Of a stretch of 33,124 nucleotides of DNA, positions 23,556-33,124 are shown in pieces. Below the pieces are notes generated by a model. That model did no database searches. It saw nothing but the letters and a program-made list of their open reading frames with translations, and had not been told where the DNA came from. The stretch is taken from assembly GCA_019239955.1 (NCBI GenBank), contig JAFAZD010000320.1:1-33124 (forward strand), in the 5' to 3' direction. This stretch comes from Armatimonadota bacterium (lineage in GTDB: Bacteria; Armatimonadota; Armatimonadia; Armatimonadales; Capsulimonadaceae). Position 1 is the first letter of the stretch. Each line of letters opens with the position of its first letter. The translations under genes were made by a program, and so were the position numbers.

Positions 23556-23987
23556 TCAGTGGCAGCCGCAGGAGCCGCAGCCGCCGCCGGCGCGGGTGTC
23601 GAGGCCCGCGGCCTCCTCGTCGCCGGCGCTGAAGGAGGAGCCGCAGCCGCAGGACTTGACGGCGTTGGGGTTCTCGATCTTGAAGCCGCCGCCCATGTCG
23701 GTGGTGATGTAGTCCACGACGGAGCCGGTGACGTAGCGCAGGCTGGTCGAGTCCACGACCATGCGGACGCCGGAGTGCTCGAAGACTTCATCGCCCGGCT
23801 CGATGTTCTCGTCCAGGGCCATGCCGTATTGCAGGCCGCTGCACCCGCCGCCCGCGACGTAGACGCGCAGGTAGAGGTCGTCGCGCTCCTGCTCGGCGAC
23901 CAGGGACTTGACCTCGGACGCGGCCGCCTCGGTGAGTGTTAATGGAGTCTGCACGGCGGTGGCCGGCTGTTCCAGGGTGGTGGTCAT
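23556..23987 (-). CDS. A-type iron-sulfur carrier (ErpA/IscA/HesB family)
   Basis: Delivers Fe-S clusters to target enzymes. The family core is intact: LTLTEAAASEVKSLVAEQ, VYVAGGGCSGLQYGMALD (first Cys), VDSTSLRYVTGSVVDYI, FKIENPNAVKSCGCGSSF (Cys-x-Cys near the end). At 143 residues it is about 25-30 longer than usual. The extra C-terminal tail ends GGGCGSCGCH with three more cysteines. CAGGAGG precedes the ATG. It lies downstream of a large Fe-S flavoprotein gene on the same strand, which carries several 4Fe-4S clusters and is a plausible client. Confidence 0.92.
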   Translation of the reverse strand: MTTTLEQPATAVQTPLTLTEAAASEVKSLVAEQERDDLYLRVYVAGGGCSGLQYGMALDENIEPGDEVFEHSGVRMVVDSTSLRYVTGSVVDYITTDMGGGFKIENPNAVKSCGCGSSFSAGDEEAAGLDTRAGGGCGSCGCH

Positions 23988-24058
23988 GATGTTGATTTCC
24001 TCCTGAGCGGGTTCAAGGCCCGCCGGTGATGGTGCGAACGTATTGCGTGGTCAGTATA

Positions 24059-24177
24059 CCCGAAACCTCCCCCGGCCCCTCCTTCGTAAGGAGGGGAGTT
24101 CAGAGGGCGCATGGAGACTCACCGGCCCTCTGAACCCCTCCCCTTGCGAAGGGGAGGCCGGGTGGGGTTCTTTCGGG
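24059..24177. repeat. MITE-like inverted pair of GC-rich repeats
   Basis: Arm 1 (24059-24107) and arm 2 (24126-24177) are inverted copies of about 50 bases, beginning CCCGAAA and ending TTCAGAGGG, each with its own internal hairpin (CCTCCTTCG-TAAGGAGG and CCCCTTGCGAAGGGG). They lie between the flavoprotein stop and the Fe-S carrier start and may end or attenuate transcription. Confidence 0.8.
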
Positions 24178-26133
24178 TCAGCTCTTGTACCCCGCCGCCG
24201 TGGGGGCGGGCGGGACGGCGGTGCGGGTGATGGTGTCCATCGGCACCAGCTCCTCCTCGTACTCGAAGGCCTCCATGGAGATGCAATCCATCGGGCAGAT
24301 CTTGGCACATAACGCGCAGCGGATGCATTTGGTTCCGTCCATCAGCATGATCGTGCCGTCGTCGGGCCGCAGATCTTCTTGCGGCACGCCGTACTTGGCC
24401 TCGATGAGCTGCGCCACCTCCTCGTCGCCGACCACGTCGGTGACGGGGACCATCTTCAGAATGCTCTCCGGGCAGATGTTGATGCACAGGCCGCAGAGGA
24501 TGCACTTCTCGGCGTCGAACACGACGTTGACATGACAACGCAGGCAGCGCATCCCCTGTTCCCGCGCGGCCTTCTCCGTGTAATTGAATTCCACCAGGTC
24601 GAAGCCCTTGGAGCGGTTGGCGACCTCCATCTCCGGCGGTTCCTGGCGGATAAACGCCTCGTACTTGGACGGCATCTCGTAGTTGACGATGGGCAATGGC
24701 CGCATGTAGCCGCGCTTGACCAGCTTCAGACTCTGGCCGCTGAGATATTCATCCACGCCGACCGCACACTTCTGGGCGCTGGCGATGCCGTCAATGAACA
24801 GGCGCGCGCCCAGGGCGATGTCGCCGACGGCGAAGATGTCCGGGTGAGACGTCGATTGCAGCGTCTCCGGGTCCACGTCAATGGTGCCGCGCGGACTCTT
24901 CTTCAGGTCTTCAATGCCGGTCAGGAAGTTCCAGTTGACCATCTGGCCGATGGAGATGATCACCGAGTCGCACTCGAAGACCCTGTCCGTGCCCTCGATG
25001 TACTGCGGGTTGAAGCGGCCCTGCGCGTCCATCAGCGACGAGACCTTGCGGGTCAGGATGCCGGTCACCTGGTCGTCGCCCAGAATCTCGATGGGCATCG
25101 TCTGCGGGTACAGTCGTACCCCTTCCAGGACGGCCTCCTCGATCTCGTACTCGTCGGCGTTCATCTGGGCGCGCGACTCGCCGAAGATGCAGTCAATGGT
25201 CTTCGCTGTGGAGGCCAGCGTCCGGGCGATGTCAGTCATGGCGTAGTTCTTGGGCCGGGCAAGATTGGAGAGGCCGGGCATGACCGGGGTGCGGACGGTG
25301 GTGCGGACCACGTCCATCGCCACGTTGCCGCCGCCGACCACCACGCAGCGCTCGCCGACAAAGTACGGCTTGCCCATGTTGACCTGCTTGAGCAGCTCGA
25401 TGCCGATGTGGACGCCCTTCTTGTCCGCGCCGGGGATGGCGAGCGGGCGGCCCAGCATGAAGCCGGCGGCGATGATGAACGCCTTGTAGCCCTGCTCGCG
25501 CAGCTGCGGGATGGTGACGTCCTTGCCGACGCTGACGCCGAGCTGCAAGTCCACGCCCAGCGCGCAGATGGCGTCGATCTCCAGCTTCATCAATTCGCGC
25601 GAGAGGCGGTAGATGGGCACGCCGGTCGCCATCTGTCCGCCGGGGATCTCCAGCTCCTCAAACACGGTGACGCGGTAGCCCAGCCGCGCCAGGTCGTGCG
25701 CGGCGGTCATGCCGGCCACGCCCGCGCCGACGACGGCGATCTTGTCCTTGTCCGGCACCGGGTAGGCCGACCCGCGCGCGTTGGAATACTCCAAGGACTT
25801 ACGCAGGTCCCGCAGGTTCTCCACGCCGTACTGCTCGGTGGCGAACCGCTTGAGGGCGCGGATGGCGACGGGGCCGGATGTGTCGGTCTCGATGTTGCCG
25901 CGCGTGCATTTGACCTCGCAGGGCGCGCCGCAGATGCGCCCGCACATGGAGGCGAAGGGGTTGGGGGCGCGGGCGATGGCGTAGGCGTCCTTGTAGCGCC
26001 CCTCGGCGGTGGCGATGACGTAGCCGCGCGCGTCGGTCTTGACCGGGCAGCCGGTCTGGCAGCCGATCTTGCCGCGCCAGTAGTCAATGTCGGGGACCTT
26101 GACGCGGTAGGGGTTTTGTGGTTGTTCGGCCAT
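24178..26133 (-). CDS. FAD-dependent pyridine nucleotide oxidoreductase, GltD-like, with C-terminal 4Fe-4S ferredoxin domain
   Basis: About 651 residues. The N-terminal Fe-S region (KIGCQTGCPVKTDARGYV... FASMCGRICGAPCEVKCTRG) is the GltD/NfnB cysteine domain. FAD binding is at about residue 130 (IAVVGAGVAGMTAAHDLARLGY). The NAD(P) site is CVVVGGGNVAMDVVRT near 270. A second FAD motif is HPDIFAVGDIALGAR. The C-terminal 100 residues hold two 4Fe-4S motifs (CILCGLCINICPES and CIRCALCAKICPMDC) plus a CLRCH site. It looks like an electron-bifurcation or NADPH-ferredoxin-type subunit, but no glutamate synthase large subunit or Nfn partner is adjacent. ATG 26133 has GGAAGG upstream. Confidence 0.88.
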   Translation of the reverse strand: MAEQPQNPYRVKVPDIDYWRGKIGCQTGCPVKTDARGYVIATAEGRYKDAYAIARAPNPFASMCGRICGAPCEVKCTRGNIETDTSGPVAIRALKRFATEQYGVENLRDLRKSLEYSNARGSAYPVPDKDKIAVVGAGVAGMTAAHDLARLGYRVTVFEELEIPGGQMATGVPIYRLSRELMKLEIDAICALGVDLQLGVSVGKDVTIPQLREQGYKAFIIAAGFMLGRPLAIPGADKKGVHIGIELLKQVNMGKPYFVGERCVVVGGGNVAMDVVRTTVRTPVMPGLSNLARPKNYAMTDIARTLASTAKTIDCIFGESRAQMNADEYEIEEAVLEGVRLYPQTMPIEILGDDQVTGILTRKVSSLMDAQGRFNPQYIEGTDRVFECDSVIISIGQMVNWNFLTGIEDLKKSPRGTIDVDPETLQSTSHPDIFAVGDIALGARLFIDGIASAQKCAVGVDEYLSGQSLKLVKRGYMRPLPIVNYEMPSKYEAFIRQEPPEMEVANRSKGFDLVEFNYTEKAAREQGMRCLRCHVNVVFDAEKCILCGLCINICPESILKMVPVTDVVGDEEVAQLIEAKYGVPQEDLRPDDGTIMLMDGTKCIRCALCAKICPMDCISMEAFEYEEELVPMDTITRTAVPPAPTAAGYKS

Positions 26134-26224
26134 CGGTGTGGGTGCCTTCCGGAAGCGAAAACGGAGCCGCAATCGGCTGAGGAGATTGTACCACATTCCG
26201 CAAGCGGCGTTCAAGGGGAGCCGG

Positions 26225-26626
26225 TCACGGATACAGACCGAGCTGTTCCCAGTGCCGGCGGTCACGGCACTGGGCGTCAGAGTTGAGTCGCAGGCGGGTC
26301 ACGGTGGCCCGTCCAGCGGCGGTCAGACCCTGAATCGTGCCGGTGTCACCATCGTAGAGGAAATGCTCGTGCCAGCGGTCGCGGCGCGGGTGAAAGAGCG
26401 GCACGTCTGCCCCCGTCGCTTCATCCCGTCCGGTCACCGCATCCGATTTGCATAGGTTGCAGGACTCGCAGGCGAGGGCGAGGTTATCCAGCGCATCATC
26501 ACCGCCAGCGGCGCGGGGCAGGATGTGTTCGACTTCAAAGGCAAAGTTGAACACCTGTTCCGGGGCATGACAGTATTCGCAACGCTCCCCCGCTCGCTCC
26601 GCGACCCTGGGATAGCGTGGGTTCAA
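26225..26626 (-). CDS. HNH endonuclease family protein
   Basis: About 133 residues. The HNH core is CEYCHAPEQVFNFAFEVEHILPRAAGG followed by DNLALACESCNLCKSD: two CxxC zinc pairs, the EVEHI histidine and the NL asparagine. The C-terminal half (FHPRRDRWHEHFLY) is also typical of this stand-alone HNH group. It starts at TTG 26626, overlapping the upstream stop as TTGA, so it is translationally coupled to the 26623-26934 gene. Stand-alone HNH proteins can be DNA nucleases in defence or mobile-element contexts; the target here is unknown. Confidence 0.85.
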   Translation of the reverse strand: MNPRYPRVAERAGERCEYCHAPEQVFNFAFEVEHILPRAAGGDDALDNLALACESCNLCKSDAVTGRDEATGADVPLFHPRRDRWHEHFLYDGDTGTIQGLTAAGRATVTRLRLNSDAQCRDRRHWEQLGLYP

Positions 26627-26934
26627 GTCTTTATCACTGGCAGGGCGCGGGTACGGGCGACGGTGGCATCGAGCGCCGCCGCGATCAGGCCCTCCATCTC
26701 GGCGCGCTCCTCCGGTGTGAGGGTGTCCCGCCGCCCCTTCAATTCTTGGAGCCGTGCCTGCTGCGCGTCCGTGAAGAAGGCATCGCCCCGGTTGTAGGGC
26801 CAGATGACGATGGGCTGGGGGGCATCCGAAGGCAGCCTCCGCATGAGGGCGGCGAGGGCTTCCTGCGGCGTCGCCCCAAATCCCTGAAATGACCCGCTGG
26901 TCGCGCGGAAATGGGCATCCTCTCGGTCACTCAT
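26623..26934 (-). CDS. Small protein of unknown function, partner of the HNH gene
   Basis: About 103 residues. The N-terminal half (FRATSGSFQGFGATPQEALAALMRRL) is a TPxEAL-type helix. The rest (AFFTDAQQARLQELKGRRDTLTPEERAEMEGLIAAAL) is a charged helical region. I recall similar small proteins preceding HNH genes in Chloroflexota and Cyanobacteria, though I cannot verify it here. ATG 26934 has GGAG 8 bases upstream. Its stop overlaps the HNH start (TTGA), so the two proteins are probably made in step, perhaps as antitoxin-like regulator and nuclease. Confidence 0.65.
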   Translation of the reverse strand: MSDREDAHFRATSGSFQGFGATPQEALAALMRRLPSDAPQPIVIWPYNRGDAFFTDAQQARLQELKGRRDTLTPEERAEMEGLIAAALDATVARTRALPVIKT

Positions 26935-27024
26935 GGACGGTTCTCCTGTCGCCATTGTACCCCAGCGTGGGCAGGTGGGCCGGCCAAAAAAGGTCGAGGT
27001 GAAGCGCATCAGACACTCCAATCC

Positions 27025-27438
27025 TCAATCTTGAGGCCAAGGGACTTTAGCGAAATCCGTGCTGTTGCGGGTGATCAGAGTGGCATCGCAGGCCAGCGCC
27101 GTCGCGGCGATCTTCAGGTCCATCGTGCCGACTCGGAGCCGTAACAGCCAGAGGCGCTGAAACTGCGCCAAGGCTCCCTCGTCAAAGGGCACCACCGGCG
27201 TGGAGCAGTAATAATCGCGCATCCTGTTCAGTCGCGCGTAGGCCGCCATCTGGCGCTCCACACTCCCCGTCCGCGCGATCTCCGCTATCCATCCCCGCAT
27301 CTGCTCCTCGTAACTGACCAGGCTCACGGCGACGCTGTCCGGCGGAAGGGCGGCGATCCGGGCTGTGATTCGCTCGCTCAGTTCGCCGCCCCGACCAATC
27401 AAGGAAACATGGTCACTGTCCATCAGGTAGGGGTACAT
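27025..27438 (-). CDS. PIN-domain toxin (VapC-like)
   Basis: About 137 residues forming a complete PIN ribonuclease fold. The acidic catalytic residues fit the family: D7 in LMDSDHVSLI, the Glu of VSYEEQMRGW, the Asp of GTMDLKIAATAL, and the last Asp in NSTDF. PIN toxins cleave RNA, often tRNA. The start ATG 27438 lies inside the end of the antitoxin gene (26-base overlap), as is common for toxin-antitoxin pairs; ATG 27423 is an alternative. The toxin is made from the downstream frame. Confidence 0.87.
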   Translation of the reverse strand: MYPYLMDSDHVSLIGRGGELSERITARIAALPPDSVAVSLVSYEEQMRGWIAEIARTGSVERQMAAYARLNRMRDYYCSTPVVPFDEGALAQFQRLWLLRLRVGTMDLKIAATALACDATLITRNSTDFAKVPWPQD

Positions 27439-27664
27439 GGACGCCTGCCTTCTCCAATGCCTCAATTTCCTCCTCCGCCGTCGGCTGTGAGCGCCGATAT
27501 TCCGCGCCTAGCCGCATCGCCTCGTCGTACATCTCATCATCCTGAAACGCCCCCTTCCAATGCTCGTACCAAGGAACGTCGGTTTTCCCCGTCTTTTTCT
27601 CCGCCAGCAGTTGCGCCACCTGCGCTTCCAGCGCGCTCAGTCGTTCCTGCACCGTTGCTGCCAT
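27413..27664 (-). CDS. Coiled-coil antitoxin partner of the PIN toxin
   Basis: About 83 residues. The N-terminal 24 (MAATVQERLSALEAQVAQLL) form a heptad coiled coil. The rest (WYEHWKGAFQDDEMYDEAMRLGAEYRRSQ) is the amphipathic region that should bind the toxin. No AbrB, ribbon-helix-helix or other DNA-binding domain is visible, so it does not look like a standard VapB. Antitoxins of this short coiled-coil type pair with PIN toxins in other phyla. GAGGGG lies upstream. First gene of the toxin-antitoxin pair. Confidence 0.7.
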   Translation of the reverse strand: MAATVQERLSALEAQVAQLLAEKKTGKTDVPWYEHWKGAFQDDEMYDEAMRLGAEYRRSQPTAEEEIEALEKAGVHVPLPDGQ

Positions 27665-27773
27665 ATTCCGCTTCCCCTCTTCTTTCCGCCTCCGTAGCAC
27701 GCCCCGCTCCTTGATAACGTCCCCGCTCCCCCACTGATTGTACCCCCAGGAGTGGCGCGGGCGGGCTGTCTTG

Positions 27774-27863
27774 AACGCGGCGCCCGTCGTCCCGGAGCCG
27801 TCCTCGCTCGCCCTACTCGGCCTGGCCCTGCCCGCGCTGTGTCTGATGGTGCGCCGCCGAGTG
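27774..27863 (+). pseudogene. Relic of a PEP-CTERM gene 3' end, antisense to the glycoside hydrolase tail
   Basis: The plus strand in frame reads NAAPVVPEPSSLALLGLALP then ALCLMVRRR: a PEP motif, a hydrophobic helix and an Arg cluster in the right order and length for a PEP-CTERM signal. The usual stop after the Arg cluster is absent, and no plausible upstream gene body joins it. It overlaps the glycoside hydrolase stop in the opposite strand. It is best read as the leftover end of a deleted gene. Confidence 0.65.
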
Positions 27864-29189
27864 TGCCGGAATGGCGATGATCACGGGATGGTCGCTCAAG
27901 GTCAGCGTGAGCGAATTGACCCTGTGCGGGGTCTGGACCGGGGCCGTCCCGATCGTCGGGTCGTAAACCTTCACCGCGGCGTACGGGCCGCCCAGGTGGA
28001 CGGTGACAGAGTTCGTGCCCTTGACCAGCTCACTCCACACGACCAGATCGAACGTGCCGTCGCTCTTCTGTAGGAGCATGTCATGCACGGTCGCTGGTTC
28101 CCCCGGAATGGAGTAGTTCAGCTTGCCCGGCCTCCGCAGGGAGCCGCCGTCAGCCAGTATCGTCGTCAGATTGTGGAGGTAGACGGCGGCCTTTCGCGGC
28201 GCATAGTCGGGCCTGAAAAACCCGAACTGTTGGTTGCCGGCCTCGTCCACACGGTCCCTCAGCAGGTAGACGGCGGTGTAACTCCAGCCCCGCTTGAACT
28301 GATCCAGATACATGCTCAGGAGATTCAAGGCGTGTCGTTCCTCCGTCACCGGTCCGTCAATGGTACAGCCCGTCTCCGTGGTCACGCGGGGCAGCGTCAA
28401 GAGGTCCTCTTCCGAATAACCCGGGTAGTGGCGCGCCCACGTGAGGCCGTACTCGCCATAGAGCCCGTCCACCTTGCAGGCCGGCGTCGGGTCAGCGGCA
28501 TTCCACGTCTTGTCGTCCGCCGGGGCGGGTGAATTCGGGTGATAAATGTAATTGTGAACGTTGGCATAGTCGGCATATTTCGTGCCGGCCGGCATCAGGG
28601 TTCCGGCGCCGTTCGGGATGGTCAGGAACTGCAAGCCGACGTTGTCCGTCTCGGCGCCGTTCTCGGAGATGGACCAGACCGGATATTTCTTCAGCACGGG
28701 ATCGCTTTTTACGGCCGTGTAGAGGTCCCTCTGCAGTTTCGCCACCGGCAGCCAGCTCCGATCCCGTCCGCCGGCTTGGCCCTGATAGGTGAAGCCCCAG
28801 TTGTTCGGCTCGTTGGGTCCCTCAAAGGACAGCAGGGCGCCGGCCGCCGCCACCGGCCTGGCCGTCTGGGTGAGTTTGGCGATGTCCGTGCCGCCGCTCC
28901 CCAGGCCCCAGCTGAACCGGACGCCGGCCCGCTTATGAAGTTCGACGAAGTCCTGCAAGGGAACGTCGCCCTCGATGCCAGCTCGAAACCAGCGAATCCC
29001 AAGGTACTTGGCGCAGGCGATGGTCTTTGGGAGGGTTTCCCCACGCGCCGCGATCGCGGAATTCGCCCCGAGGGAATCAAGGAAATCCGTCGCCCGGGCG
29101 GCGGTCACCCCGGCGGCGCCGGCGGCCCGCGGGAGGCCGACCGCCGCGGCCAGGAGTAGGCAAGTGCAGATACAACAGCGGATGCGCAT
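27813..29189 (-). CDS. Secreted glycoside hydrolase, clan A-type (beta/alpha) barrel
   Basis: About 458 residues with a signal peptide (MRIRCCICTCLLLAAAVGLP). The barrel region has SFEGPNEPNNW (proposed acid/base E127) and VTTETGC (proposed nucleophile E272), both characteristic of clan-A retaining glycosidases. A C-terminal beta domain (FDLVVWSELVKGTNSVTVHLGGPYAAVKVYDP) follows. The last 17 residues (AHSAAHHQTQRGQGQAE) are antisense to the PEP-CTERM relic and so are probably not ancestral; the original end was near VIIAIP. CTGGAGG precedes the ATG. The substrate is unknown, presumably a plant or microbial polysaccharide. Confidence 0.85.
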   Translation of the reverse strand: MRIRCCICTCLLLAAAVGLPRAAGAAGVTAARATDFLDSLGANSAIAARGETLPKTIACAKYLGIRWFRAGIEGDVPLQDFVELHKRAGVRFSWGLGSGGTDIAKLTQTARPVAAAGALLSFEGPNEPNNWGFTYQGQAGGRDRSWLPVAKLQRDLYTAVKSDPVLKKYPVWSISENGAETDNVGLQFLTIPNGAGTLMPAGTKYADYANVHNYIYHPNSPAPADDKTWNAADPTPACKVDGLYGEYGLTWARHYPGYSEEDLLTLPRVTTETGCTIDGPVTEERHALNLLSMYLDQFKRGWSYTAVYLLRDRVDEAGNQQFGFFRPDYAPRKAAVYLHNLTTILADGGSLRRPGKLNYSIPGEPATVHDMLLQKSDGTFDLVVWSELVKGTNSVTVHLGGPYAAVKVYDPTIGTAPVQTPHRVNSLTLTLSDHPVIIAIPAHSAAHHQTQRGQGQAE

Positions 29190-29240
29190 GGTTCCTCCAG
29201 AGGAATGGCTTCCTCAAAAACTACCGAAGACCCTATTATC

Positions 29241-29495
29241 TCAATGGCGCGGGGTCGAGCGTCCGCCATCAGGACGGAGCAGCGGGGGGGCTGTTGTTCT
29301 TCGGCCATCGGCGTGGGTGCTTTCCAGCGTCTCCAGCACGGCGTCGCGGCATCCGAGGTGGGCCAGTTCGTGCAGCTCGCCCAGGGTGATGACGTAGCCC
29401 AGGCGTCTTCCGGTGCGGGCGGGGTCAGCGGCGGCCCAGTGGACGTAGCCGAAGCCTGGATACTGCTCCGGCAGCAGGCGCGAGGAGGCGGGGGA
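29241..29495 (-). pseudogene. GNAT acetyltransferase fragment
   Basis: Beginning just past the lon stop, the minus strand reads LLPEQYPGFGYVHWAAADPA, then RTGRRLGYVITLGELHELAHLGCRDAVLET. This is the middle of a GNAT acetyltransferase (YVHWVAxxPxxRGRRLGYxVTLxxLH). The N-terminal third is missing. After AVLET the expected C-terminal motif is replaced by unrelated sequence that resembles the start region of the 24178-26133 flavoprotein gene. There is no start codon or ribosome site. The 324 bases between lon and the glycoside hydrolase gene hold nothing else I can identify. Confidence 0.65.
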
Positions 29496-29513
29496 GACGC
29501 ATGGACAAGTCCG

Positions 29514-31961
<2,448 letters not shown>

Positions 31962-31975
31962 GGTGAAAAAACCTG

Positions 31976-32046
31976 GCCCCCTCGCCCCCAATCCTGGGGG
32001 AACCGGAGGGGGACTCTTCCTCCCCCAGAATTGGGGGCCGGGGGCG
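31976..32046. repeat. Two inverted palindromic repeats between clpX and lon
   Basis: A left copy (31976-32001, CCCCCTCGCCCCCAATCCTG-GGGGGA) and a right copy (32019-32046, CCTCCCCCAGAATTGGGGGC-CGGGGGCG) in opposite orientation, with 17 bases between. They can fold into one long stem and may attenuate clpX read-through into lon. Confidence 0.8.
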
Positions 32047-32049
32047 TGT

Positions 32050-33124
<1,075 letters not shown>

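Noticed and set aside
24379-26286. 635-codon plus-strand frame opposite the flavoprotein gene
   Set aside because: Low-complexity shadow frame rich in Ala, Val, Asp and Gly; the minus strand encodes a complete enzyme.
26225-29513. Whole accessory patch as a prophage or integrative element
   Set aside because: No integrase, transposase, attachment repeats or phage structural genes; only small gene pairs and relics are visible.

Overview
This is a GC-rich bacterial chromosome segment, most likely from Armatimonadota or a close relative. That placement is an inference. It rests on a pseudopilin-like protein with a C-terminal H-x8-DG motif, a PEP-CTERM protein, a Gram-positive-type LexA box, a SpoIID-domain protein and many short GC-rich palindromic repeats. 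There is no rRNA, phage, insertion sequence or CRISPR array. Two tRNA genes are present (Ala-GGC and Pro-CGG).

Layout. 1-2 kb: 3' truncated rimO on the minus strand, then greA behind a near-consensus promoter. 2-5 kb: small envelope or stress-type proteins (SRPBCC, DUF2231, a DUF4142 gene broken by an in-frame TAG, a membrane protein and an acidic repeat protein). 4.9-8.2 kb: two tandem MDR dehydrogenases and a convergent membrane acyltransferase. 8.4-11.4 kb: tRNA-Ala, lexA with its own SOS box, a second SRPBCC protein, a SpoIID-domain protein and tRNA-Pro. 11.4-17 kb: an acyl-ACP desaturase, a Pro/Arg/His-rich lipoprotein, and a minus-strand operon of pseudopilin, PEP-CTERM protein and FG-GAP protein. 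17.3-20.3 kb: DUF5335 and a TetR regulator divergent from two tandem atypical SDR genes. 20.4-22.4 kb: groES-groEL under a CIRCE operator. 22.5-26.1 kb: two small secreted proteins, an ErpA/IscA-type Fe-S carrier and a GltD-like flavoprotein with ferredoxin domains. 26.2-29.5 kb: an accessory patch with HNH nuclease, a small unknown protein, a PIN toxin with a coiled-coil antitoxin, a secreted glycoside hydrolase, and two gene relics. 29.5 kb to the end: lon and the 5' truncated clpX.

The housekeeping content leans toward protein quality control and stress (GroESL, Lon, ClpX, LexA, GreA, RimO). The regulation is unusually readable: consensus sigma-70 promoters, CIRCE, a LexA box, and a TetR-type palindrome over the SDR promoter. 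A near copy of that palindrome (20 of 23 bases) lies over the rimO promoter 17 kb away.

The most distinctive features are this shared operator; a dispersed family of palindromic repeats that has entered coding sequence (both ends of the SpoIID-domain gene) and a terminator; the pseudopilin/PEP-CTERM/FG-GAP operon; the four-gene HNH/PIN patch; and two recombination relics, namely a PEP-CTERM tail antisense to the end of a glycoside hydrolase gene and an acetyltransferase fragment beside lon. I see no clear case for a wholly new multi-gene defence or metabolic system.
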